From: Ichthyophis bannanicus
Lineage: Eukaryota > Chordata > Amphibia > Gymnophiona > Ichthyophiidae
DNA: 64,000 nucleotides
Direction: 5' to 3'
Assembly: GCA_033557465.1 (NCBI GenBank)
Contig: CM066045.1
Location: 128,919,596-128,983,595 of the forward strand
Positions within the stretch are counted from its first letter, which is position 1, and each line of letters starts with the position of its first letter. The notes under the pieces are model-generated. The model ran no database searches. It saw only the letters and a program-made list of their open reading frames with translations, and was not told where the DNA came from. Shown here in pieces: positions 52,021 through 60,930 of the stretch. The position numbers were made by a program, and so were the translations under genes.

Positions 52021-52925
52021 TATATGAGATGGAGAAATTTGACTTACCATTAATTTCTTTTCCTGGAATCCCTGCTAGACCATTATAGGCAAGTAAGTTG
52101 TGTCCCCCTGTCAGCAGATGATGAGACAGAGAAAATTCCAGAAGCTTATTGATATCACATTTGCTAGATAACCTTGTAGCCCTAGGGGTGAGCTTCAGTA
52201 TGTCCGTAGCAAGCAGATTGGCTGGAAATGGCCATGAACTGGCTAGAAGTAACTCCTTAACAAACTGATCAACCCTGAATGAACTAAATACATGGCGGGA
52301 GCCAAGGTATGTACAAGAAAGGGACAGGTCGGATAGTCGGCTCACCGATGAGGTCTTAAGCATCGACACAGCCAAGTCCAAGAAAACAGGTAAAAGCAGC
52401 ATAGAGGGGAGGGTCCTGGACTGGTCTAGCAGGGATCCACAGAAGGAAATTAATGGTAAGTAAAATTTCTCCTTCCAGTTCATCCTGCTAGACCAGTACA
52501 GACAAGTGGGGAGTACCAAAGTTAAGTCCCCTCTGGGTGGGAAGTAATGGCTGCAGCCGATACGCTGGCCCCAAACCAAGCCGCTTCCTAAGCGTGAAGG
52601 TCCAGACCATAGTGCCAGACAAATGTAGAGAGGGAAAACCAAGTGGATGCCCTGCAGATGTCAAGGGGTTCAACTCATGCCCTCTCCGCCCAAGTTGCGG
52701 CTTGCACCCTAGTGGAATGAGCTCTGAGACCATTGGGGACCGGCTTGTTCTGAAGGATGTAAGCAGACTCAATGGCCTGCTTGATCCAGTGGGCAATGAT
52801 AGCTTTGGAAGCTGCTGCCCCCCTGCGCCGACCTCCGATCAGAACAAAGAATTGATTGGAGAGGCAAAAGTGTTTGGTGACCTCGAGGTAATGGCGTAAC
52901 GTTCTGCCGACATCAAGAGCATGGA
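52021..52925 (-). mobile_element. DIRS-like retrotransposon remnant (tyrosine recombinase C-terminus and 3' region)
   Basis: The minus-strand frame from 52915 to about 52545 reads ALDVGRTLRHYLEVTKHF, LIGGRRRGAAASKAIIAHWI, GLRAHSTRVQAATWAERA, then DICRASTWFSLSTFVWHYGL. These are the C-terminal blocks of DIRS-group tyrosine recombinases: HSTR supplies the H-x-x-R residues and the HY the catalytic tyrosine. Stops follow WAERA and LDLHA, so it is dead. The 3' region contains TGGTCTAGCAGG / CCTGCTAGACCA inverted repeats at about 52431-52495 and a near-repeat of the AGAAATTT-ACTTACCATTAATTTC block at about 52030 and 52450. It is truncated at 52925 by the beta3 3' tail. Confidence 0.7.
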
Positions 52926-55900
52926 GAATTTATTTATTTATTTAACAATCTTTTATATACCGCAACCTTCCAGTGATCAGGTGTGGTTTACATATAACAG
53001 TCAAGGAAACAGGATAACATTTCTGTTTTTATATTAAACATTACATGAATTATGTACATTTTAACTTTAACAATTAAACTTTGGAGAACTATGTACAATC
53101 AACTATGTACAATCAGCGAAAGTGAGTTCAATGAGGAAGGTAGCGATTTATATACATCGTAGGCAGTGTTAAAGGTCGTAATATCGTGGGACAATGTGGT
53201 ATTAGGCTCAATGTGTTATGTATTATCCCTTTTCGTTTTGGTGATGGGTATTCGCCAGTGGGCCGTAGTAGGAGGTAAAGAGGTGAGTTTTTAATGTTTT
53301 GCGTAGATCTTTAAGATCGGTTAAGGCTCTGATTTCATCAGGTAGTGAGTTCCAGAGTATATGTGCTGCATGGGAAAACGCTTTTTTATTGGTTGTTTTT
53401 TTAGTCTTTGTGAACTCTTTTGGAATCTTTATTTTATTGGCGTTACCTCTTCTCTGAGCTGATTGAGGTGTGTCTTTAGTGAGTAGTTTATTTAGAGTAG
53501 CTGGGGCAGTGTTATTTAAAGCTTTAAAGGTGGTTATTATTAATTTGTAGTTTATTCTGCATTGTATAGGGAACCAGTGTAGTTTGACTAGATAGGGTGA
53601 TATGTGCTCAAATGGGTGTACCTTCATTATAGTTCTGTCTGCAGCGTTTTGGGCCAGTTGGAGCCTTTTGATGTTTTGGTTAGTTGTGCCAAGTAGAGAG
53701 AGGTTGGCAAAGTCAAAATGTGGTGTGATAATAGCTTGAATGATGCTCATGAAGTCTTGCAGGTGGACCAATGGGCGTAATTGTTTTAGTACTTTGAGTT
53801 TAAAGTATATTTTCTTCGTGGTGTTTCTTATGTGGGTGTTCATACTAAGGTGTGTATCTAAGATAACCCCTAGGTATTTTATCTCATTTTTTATGTGAAT
53901 GTCATGTTTCTGAAGTGTAATGTGGGTAGGGGGGGGTGTAAGATTTGTTTTTTGTAATAATCAATATGTCTGTTTTGGAATGGTTAATAAAAAGGTTGTG
54001 GGCTTCTAGCCAGGTTGTTAGTTCATTAAAGCAATCTGTTAATAGTTGAAGTGGAAGCGTAGGGATTGTGAAAGGAATGTACAACATAATGTCGTCCGCA
54101 TATATGTGATATTGGATTTTAAATTTTTTAAAGATGTTGCAAATTGGTTGTATATAAATATTAAAAAGGAGTGCAGAGAGGGCAGATCCTTGGGGAAGGC
54201 CTATTTCCTGTTTGTATGTGTTAGAGGTTTGGGTGTTAACCTGACAGTTTGAGTTCTGTTGGATAGGTACGATGTGAACCATTTATGTACTATTGAGTTG
54301 GCACCTATTTGTCTGAGCCTATTGAGCATTAGTGTATGGTGAACAATGTCAAATGCTGCAGATATATCCAGAAAAAGTAGTAAGAATGCATTTCTAGGGT
54401 TGTCTATTCCTCTTTCTAGGAGTACTGTTAAGAGTGTGTCTACTCCGTGACCAGGGCGAAAGCCATATTGTTGGTCATCAAGGGGAGCTGATGTGTCAAT
54501 GTGTTCCTGTGTTTGGGTTTGAACTACTTTTTCTATGAGTTTGGCCATAAAAGGTATACTAGATATGGGTCTATATGAATTCGGTGATGTTTTGTCCAGA
54601 GTATTGTTTTTAAGTATGGGTCGGATTTGTGCATGTTTTAGTATGGGTGGGAGGTAGCCTTGATTTAGTGAGAGATTAATTAGTGGTAGGATGAAAGAGG
54701 ATAATGTTGGAAGGGTATTCTTTATCCAAGTTATGGGGCAGGGATCTAGGTGAGAAGTTGTAGTATTTAGGTTTGACATAATGTTCTTAAGTGTTTCTTT
54801 AGTTATGGGGTAGAATTCGTTCCAAGCAACTGGTAGGGGTTGGTAGGATATGGCGTGTGCAATTGGTGGGGCATTATTTATTTTTGATTTATTTATGTAG
54901 TGATTTGCTAAAGTTTGAGCAGATATATCGTTGGCTTCTTGACTGGAGTTGTATGTGTTCTTAGTTAGATTTTGGACAATGGAGAATAGTTCCCTTGGTC
55001 TGTTGATAGATTTGGTTAGAATAGTTGAGTGGAAGTTTTTTTTAGCGCTGTCTGTAGCGTCTTTGTAATTTTTAAGGTGGGTATGATATAATTCATTGTA
55101 TGATGTAGATTTAGTTTTGCGCCATTTTAATTCTATTTTCCTGAGAGTTCTTTTCATAGCCTTTAAGGTATTGTTGAACCAGGGGGCATCGCCATTTCTG
55201 GGACGGATGTTCTTCTTGTTTGGTTGATTATATGCAGCTGCTTTTGAAATTGTTTTATGCCAAGTTGTTATAGCCTCATCGAGGTTGGAAGGTGCTGAGG
55301 AGAGGTGAGGGATTGTTAGATCCAGGAAGTCTTCTGCATTAAAATTTTTAAATCTGGGGGGTGGGGATTTTTGCAAGCTGCTTTTGGTATTTGAGTCAGC
55401 GTGTATAAGATTGAACTTAATCAGGTACTGGTCTGACCATGGGATCGGCGTGCACTGCAGTGATTCCTGATTAAAGAGTTTATGGAATACTTCTGGGAGA
55501 AAGATGAGGTCTAAGGTTCCTCCTTTGTTATGAGTTTTTGTATTAATGATTTGGTGGAAGCCTATGTTGGATATGGATTCAAGAAAGAGGGTTGAATATG
55601 TAATGGGTAGGGATGGGAGATTAAAATCACCTAACATTATTATTGGACTTAGGTCAGTGGATGAGCTGAGAAGTTCTATTAGGGCATCCATGTTTTCTGT
55701 TTTATGGTCAGGTGGTCTGTATACCAAGCAGATTCTGAAATGGTCGATCTTTAAGATAAGGGTGTCGATATTGTTAATAATTTCTGATGGTTGTTGTTTA
55801 GCGTTGAGGGCTTTTTTAGTCATTATAAGTACTCCTCCTCCTTTTTTATTGTTTCTATGTGTATGATAAATGTCATAGTCGTTCTTATTTAATTGGTTTA

Positions 55901-56100
55901 GGTATACCACATCTGTGTCAGACAGCCATGTTTCCGTAACACAGAGGATGTCAGGTTTATTGTCAATTAGCAGATCAGTGAAGATGGGAAGTTTATTTTT
56001 CATGGATCTAGCATTTGTTAGAATACATGATAATATGACTGGATCTTTTTTGCTTGGTAGGGTATTTGTTTGGTATTGAGTAATGGGTTTTATATGTATA
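52926..56100 (-). mobile_element. beta-type LINE beta3, main part
   Basis: The 3' end at 52926 starts TTTATTTATTTATTTAAC, then TATACCGCAACCTTCCAG and a CAGGTGTGGTTTACAT pairing block. The ORF2 part runs 53223 to about 56100, where beta4 is inserted in the opposite orientation. The N-terminus and 5' region resume at about 59541-60930. beta3 therefore predates beta4. Confidence 0.82.
53223..56090 (-). pseudogene. beta3 LINE ORF2, two frame breaks and an insertion
   Basis: 54201-56003 (upstream in frame to about 56090: LPSKKDPVILSCILTNARSM) carries ILCVTETWLSDTDVVYL, KKGGGVLIMTK, CLVYRPPDHKT, IMLGDFNLPSLPI, TPIPWSDQYLIKFN (SDQ in place of SDH), YRPISSIPFMAKLIEKVV and LLFLDISAAFDIVHHTLML (motif A). 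A frame change near 54240 leads to EIGLPQGSALSALLFNIYIQ (motif B) and YADDIMLYIPF (motif C). A second break at the G-run 53931-53938 leads to LHWFPIQCRINYKLIITTF and HILWNSLPDEIRALTDLKDL. The SDH to SDQ change would impair the endonuclease. About 890 residues survive on this side of beta4, and the N-terminus (MSPSHSFHLRILCSCAIILT) is at 59732. Confidence 0.82.
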
Positions 56101-59100
56101 TAATATTAATACTTCACCACAATAGTACAAACCATCTCTCTAAAACCTCTCTCTCAAGTAACATTCCTCACACCCACACAATGGCCCTCCACTTCAAGAT
56201 TATAGTAGGCCTATACCTCCTCCTCATAGGTCTTATACCGGATATCCTAGCTCTAATTTCTTCAGAAAATTCCATACCTATCGTACATAACAACTGGCAA
56301 AAATGGTCAGGCACCAACCACCACAATGGAAATTGGTACCACCGCTCTCATCACCATTATTTATTATACATACCTCTCCAGCACTCTACAAAGTCAAACG
56401 CAGAAAATTACAATCAACCATGCCCTCTCAAATGTGCCTTCATTAATGCTCGCTTGCTTCGTAAAAAATGGCCAGCTGTCATAGACATAATAACATCTAA
56501 TAACCTTGACATACTTATGGTCACTGAAACATGGCTATCGCCCGAAGACAATATTATTCTTAACCAGCTCCTCCCCGATAACTTTGACGTCTTCATCAGC
56601 AGTAGACAAGGCAAAAGAGGTGGAGGGGTACTTATCCTCGCCAAGGCTGAATTTCAACTTAAAATGATCGACTCTTCCAGCAATAACCGCCTTGAGACCG
56701 TCTCTATCTCTAACAGCATTCTCTCTATAAACTTAATCTACAGAGCGCCATCACCTTCACCAGACGACCTTTCAACTATCATAAATCTTGCCTCCAATTC
56801 ACAGAATCCAAACAGACCCAATTGGATCCTAGGAGACATTAATCTACCGTCTCTACAAGACAACCAATCTGATGCCTTTATAGATGCTCTAGAATCTTTA
56901 GGTTACAAGCAAGTGATACAACAATCCACACATACTAAAGGTAACATCCTGGATCTCATATTTGCCCCACTATCAGCTCTCAATCAACTTCAAAATATTA
57001 TACTATCAATTACAGATGTCCCATGGTCAGATCATAATCTCATTTTGTTCCAGATTCCCATTCAAAAGATTAAATATTCTGATGTCAAGAACCTAAACAA
57101 ATATGCAAATACCACATCCAGAAGCTTCCAACCTTTTAACAGGGAACAGATCCTCGAGGAAACTGACGCAATCTTTAATGACTCCACCCTAAATCTGGAT
57201 GAGATTATCACTTCTTGGAATAACAGACTCAACCGCATTTCATTCCGTCCACCCAGAATCAACCCCTCAAGAAGAAAAGTTACGGCACCTTGGTTTACAT
57301 CAGATCTGAAAGAATCCCTAAAACTCTTGCGAAAACTCGAGAAGAAATGGAGGAGATCACGCACCAATACCAATCAGACCTCATACTTGCAACACCTTGA
57401 CGCCCACCGTAAAGCCATTTCAGAAAAAATGAGACTATATCATACAGACTCCCTTAAACGTGCTATAAACAAACCCCATGATCTATTTACCCTTGTCAAG
57501 AAATTAGCCAAGGAACCATCACAGGAACAACAGTGCGAAATCAACCCACAAGAATATGCCCTTTACATACAATCTAAGATGTGCTGTACAAATAAAATTA
57601 CAATACCCCCTATCCCGAATCTTCATGGGCTCCCAGCTCCGTTAGTTTCATTCTCAACCCCCTCTCTGAAGCTAATTGAAGATACAATCTCATCTCTCAA
57701 CTTATCCACAGCACATACTGATCCGTGTCCAGCCTTTTGGATTAAAGACCTTCGCAAAGAGCTTGCTCCAATAATATCCAAGATCATAAGCCTATCTTTT
57801 GACACCGGCTCATTCCCTGCTGCCCTCAAACAGACCTCCATCAGACCTCTACTAAAAAACCTCAAGTTAGACCCACAAAAAACAGACTCTTACCGACCTA
57901 TCTCCAGTATACCCACTCTTGCTAAAATAATTGAAAAAATAGCTTACAGACAACTGCAAGATCATATCGACACTGAAGCGCCTTTGGATACCTGTCAACA
58001 TGGATTTAGGGAATTCCACGGCGTCGAAACGCTCCTCACCTCTCTTCTCAACAGCTTAAACTCTGGTATCGACAACATCAAACAGGGCTTTGTCCTCATC
58101 TTCTTAGATATCGCGGCTGCTTTTGACTCGGTCTGTCACGATCTGCTCATTACCCGCTTAAGAGAGAAGGGCCTTTGTGGAAATGCCCTCGAATGGTGCA
58201 TCTCATACCTCTCAGAAAGATGGCAGCAGGTCCGCTCAAATGGCGAAACATCAGATCCATTTCACCAAGGACAAGGAGTCCCGCAAGGTTCTTCTTTGTC
58301 ATCACTATTATTCAACATCTACATGCAACCCTTATGCAACATTATCAAGTCTTTCAATGTCAACTACATGATATATGCTGACGATGTGTTACTATATATC
58401 CCTTTCTGCATAGATAAGATTAATCTCACCCCCATAACCAACTGTTTTAATGCCATCTCAGATTGGCTACTGACTCAAAATCTCAGAATCCAGAACAAAA
58501 AAACAGAGGTTCTTTTCATCTCAAGGAACCCTAAGTTTACACCACCCACATTTCTTGAAGTTCAAGATGCCAAGCTGCAAGTAAAATCCCACATCCGATA
58601 CCTTGGAGTGACCTTGGATCAGAATCTAGATATGAAGACCCACATAGCCAACACCGTAAGGACAATTTATTTTAAGATTCTCTCCCTCAGACACCTCCGC
58701 CAACTGATTGATCCAGATGATTTCCGTACAGTCTACCAGGCTCTGGTTATACCGCACTTTGACTTCGCAAACTGTATATTACAGGGGCTCCCCCAATCTA
58801 CCCTTAACCCACTTCAACTAGCATTAAACAGCGCAGCAAGAATACTCTTCGGGGTTCCAAAAAGAGAACATGTAACACCTCTCCTGAAACAATTACACTG
58901 GCTCCCTATCCAAGCGAGAATTACCTTCAAGACCTTGCTTCTAGCCTTCAAAGCTCAAAAAGGGCTTGCTCCTCCTTCACTTTCGGAGTTAATCCTACCA
59001 ATTCCTTCCAACAGGAGTAGAAGAACCACTGAACTAAACATGCTAAGAGTTCCAAAAGAGTCCTTAAGATACAACTCCGCAACTGTAAACCGATCCTTCA

Positions 59101-59506
59101 GTTTATGTGCTCCAAAGCTATGGAACACCCTCCCACCACAAATTAGAACCATCACTGACCTCTTCCAGTTTAGAAAGGCCTTGAAGCATCACCTTTTCAT
59201 CAAATATTTCCCAGAAAACACAATAACACAAGATCACTCAAATAGCACCATTCCCGTTCTTAACACTCCACCTCTGCTAACCCAATAACTTTTCACACCT
59301 CTCTCTCATACTATGAAAATTCTTTTAGGCTTTATTCCGTTCATATGTAAATAGCCAATGTGTTGTATTCATTGTAAATAATTTCCCCGGTTATCCAAGT
59401 TTTTGTTCCTTGTTCTATGTAAAAAACAGATAACATGTACCTTATCTGATGTTTTCTTGTTCTATGTAAACCGCGCTGATTATAAATAGAGCGGTATATA
59501 AAAGAT

Positions 59507-59539
<33 letters not shown>

Positions 59540-59540
59540 G
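56101..59540 (+). mobile_element. beta-type LINE beta4, apparently complete
   Basis: It has a short 5' UTR from about 56101, ORF2 at 56181-59288, a 3' UTR with AACCGCGCTGATTATAAATA and AGAGCGGTATATAAAAGATG, and a TAAATAAATA...-type tail at 59507-59540. It is inserted in beta3 in the opposite orientation. The uninterrupted ORF and clean tail mark it as the youngest LINE here. No clear target duplication was found. A separate ORF1 is not seen, so it is either a single-ORF element or slightly 5'-truncated. Confidence 0.8.
56181..59288 (+). CDS. LINE ORF2: APE endonuclease + reverse transcriptase, intact (beta4)
   Basis: 1035 codons without a stop from MALHFKIIVGLYLLLIGLI. An upstream in-frame ATG at 56070 lies in or near host beta3 sequence, so 56181 is preferred. 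Hydrophobic N-terminus (residues about 5-25). Endonuclease about 80-290: FINARLLRKKWP, MVTETWLSPED, KRGGGVLILAK, NLIYRAPSPS, ILGDINLPSLQ (GDFN written GDIN, D and N kept), LDLIFAP and VPWSDHNLILF. RT about 565-760: YRPISSIPTLAKIIEKI, GFREFHGVETLLTS, LIFLDIAAAFDSVCHDLL (motif A), GVPQGSSLSSLLFNIYMQPL (motif B) and IYADDVLLYIPF (motif C). C-terminal: IRYLGVTLDQNLDMKTH, LHWLPIQARITFKTLLLAF and CAPKLWNTLPPQIRT. All catalytic residues are present. It would drive target-primed reverse transcription of its own RNA and of RNAs with the same 3' tail, such as SINE-L. Confidence 0.88.
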   Translation: MALHFKIIVGLYLLLIGLIPDILALISSENSIPIVHNNWQKWSGTNHHNGNWYHRSHHHYLLYIPLQHSTKSNAENYNQPCPLKCAFINARLLRKKWPAVIDIITSNNLDILMVTETWLSPEDNIILNQLLPDNFDVFISSRQGKRGGGVLILAKAEFQLKMIDSSSNNRLETVSISNSILSINLIYRAPSPSPDDLSTIINLASNSQNPNRPNWILGDINLPSLQDNQSDAFIDALESLGYKQVIQQSTHTKGNILDLIFAPLSALNQLQNIILSITDVPWSDHNLILFQIPIQKIKYSDVKNLNKYANTTSRSFQPFNREQILEETDAIFNDSTLNLDEIITSWNNRLNRISFRPPRINPSRRKVTAPWFTSDLKESLKLLRKLEKKWRRSRTNTNQTSYLQHLDAHRKAISEKMRLYHTDSLKRAINKPHDLFTLVKKLAKEPSQEQQCEINPQEYALYIQSKMCCTNKITIPPIPNLHGLPAPLVSFSTPSLKLIEDTISSLNLSTAHTDPCPAFWIKDLRKELAPIISKIISLSFDTGSFPAALKQTSIRPLLKNLKLDPQKTDSYRPISSIPTLAKIIEKIAYRQLQDHIDTEAPLDTCQHGFREFHGVETLLTSLLNSLNSGIDNIKQGFVLIFLDIAAAFDSVCHDLLITRLREKGLCGNALEWCISYLSERWQQVRSNGETSDPFHQGQGVPQGSSLSSLLFNIYMQPLCNIIKSFNVNYMIYADDVLLYIPFCIDKINLTPITNCFNAISDWLLTQNLRIQNKKTEVLFISRNPKFTPPTFLEVQDAKLQVKSHIRYLGVTLDQNLDMKTHIANTVRTIYFKILSLRHLRQLIDPDDFRTVYQALVIPHFDFANCILQGLPQSTLNPLQLALNSAARILFGVPKREHVTPLLKQLHWLPIQARITFKTLLLAFKAQKGLAPPSLSELILPIPSNRSRRTTELNMLRVPKESLRYNSATVNRSFSLCAPKLWNTLPPQIRTITDLFQFRKALKHHLFIKYFPENTITQDHSNSTIPVLNTPPLLTQ

Positions 59541-59859
59541 GCGGTTATGATTTGCCTTTGAGTTGGGCCAAGTAGGTGCATGTGCTGATGGTATGTGAAG
59601 TCGGTTATGACTTTGTATGATTGGGATTGGTTTATAGTATTTGTTGCTTAGACTGTGTGTGAGGGTAACTAATGTTAGTATTATGGCACAACTGCAAAGT
59701 ATTCTTAGGTGGAAGGAATGTGAGGGTGACATTTTGAGTGTTGGTAATTAAGATGCAGTGGGGATTGTAAAGGCGCTGGCAATTATATCAGTGTTATCTG
59801 GATATCTTTTTACTTGCACTGTGCAAATTGAAAAAGGGAGGTGGGTGTAATGAAGATAA

Positions 59860-60850
59860 CAGAAAGTTCAGATCTGTAGCTATTGACAGCAGTACAAGTT
59901 ATGTAAATGTAGTTTATAAGTTGATTTGTTACTGGCAACAGTATTTGTAGAACCTTAGCTACTGGCAACAGTATTTTTTTTTTTTTTTTTTTAGTGCCAT
60001 CAAGTCAGTGTTGACTCATAGTGACCCAGCTACCTCTGGGTTTTCTTGGCAATGTATCACTGGAAGTAGATTGCCAGCTTTTTCTTCCGAGGTAATGGAC
60101 TTGCCCAAAGTCACAAGGAGTGCCAGTGGGAATCAAACCCTTGATCTTCTGGGTACGAGGCAGTTGCTCTAACCACTAGGCTACTCCTCCACTCCAACAG
60201 TATAAGCTTTGTAAATTACATATTCTAATATAGATGGATACTGACAACAGTAATTGTAGATCATTGGTTAATGACAACTGTATCAGCTAAGTGCTGATCT
60301 GTACTGACAACAGTACAGACTATGTAAAATTACAGTATGAAATATTAAAGAGTACTGACAAAAGTAATAGTTGGATAATATAATATTGACATTAGTATAG
60401 TTAAGGTAGATGTTGGTTACATGCTAAGTGGATACTGGCAACAGTACTAGTTACTCATTTAGCTGCTAGGACAGTACAATTTATGTGAAAACAGATCATC
60501 TGAGTAGATACTGACAACAGTATAAATTGAGCATTGGTTGCTGGTTGCAGTATTGGGGGATGGGTAGGGAAAATAGACAGATACTGGCGATAGTATATAT
60601 AGTTCACTAGCTATATGCAACTAAGCTTAGTATGATAAAGATTGATATTGGCTAGCTAGGTGAGTGGACAGAGCTGGATTCTAACAGAAATGTATGTATA
60701 TGGTGAATTACTGGCAGTAGTTCATAAAGGATTAATAGGAGTAATAAAGGCTACTAACAATAGTATATGCTCCTTTTTAGCTGCTGGAAACCGTATTTAA
60801 GGGTAGGTGGGGGCATTTGCTAATAATATACAACAACAATAGGGGAGTAC
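59860..60850. repeat. Array of short palindromic units TACTGNCAACAGTA
   Basis: About a dozen degenerate units such as TACTGACAACAGTA, TACTGGCAACAGTA and TACTGGCGATAGTA recur every 30-80 bp (for example near 59930, 59960, 60240, 60325, 60425, 60520, 60585). Each unit is itself a hairpin (TACTG/CAGTA). The array lies at the 5' end of beta3 and is probably its 5' UTR/promoter repeat. Confidence 0.6.
59975..60194 (-). mobile_element. SINE-R copy in the beta3 5' region
   Basis: Flanked by CAACAGTAT (59966-59974, 60195-60203). Minus strand: GGAGGAGTAGCCTAGTGGTT head, core with TTGTGACTTTGGGCAAGTCC, RTE-like GGCAATCTACTTCCAGTGAT, CCAAGAAAACCCAGAGG and GTCACTATGAGTCAACACTG, and a 3' poly-A (T-run 59972-59992 on the plus strand). 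Confidence 0.8.
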
Positions 60851-60930
60851 AGGCTAGATTGAAGAATGACTACGCACAAAAGGTATGACTGGATGTGTTA
60901 GCAGAATCAAATACGTTCAGTTCATTTAAA

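Larger units (their letters stand above)
59541..60930 (-). mobile_element. beta3 LINE, N-terminus and repetitive 5' region
   Basis: The minus-strand frame starting at 59732 (MSPSHSFHLRILCSCAIILT...) parallels the hydrophobic N-terminus of beta4 and runs into the beta4 tail at 59540. Further upstream (59750-60900) is an array of short palindromic units. A SINE-R lies at 59975-60194. The junction with the beta5 tail is at about 60931. Confidence 0.65.

Noticed and set aside
51722..52642. 306-aa open frame on the minus strand that could look like a gene
   Set aside because: It overlaps the DIRS-like recombinase frame and its 3' region in another frame, has no domain I recognise, and contains repeat-type sequence (AATTTC...CTGCTAGACCA).
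56070..56180. Upstream extension of the beta4 ORF to an ATG at 56070
   Set aside because: It lies in or at the junction with host beta3 sequence; the ATG at 56181 begins the hydrophobic N-terminus expected for the family.
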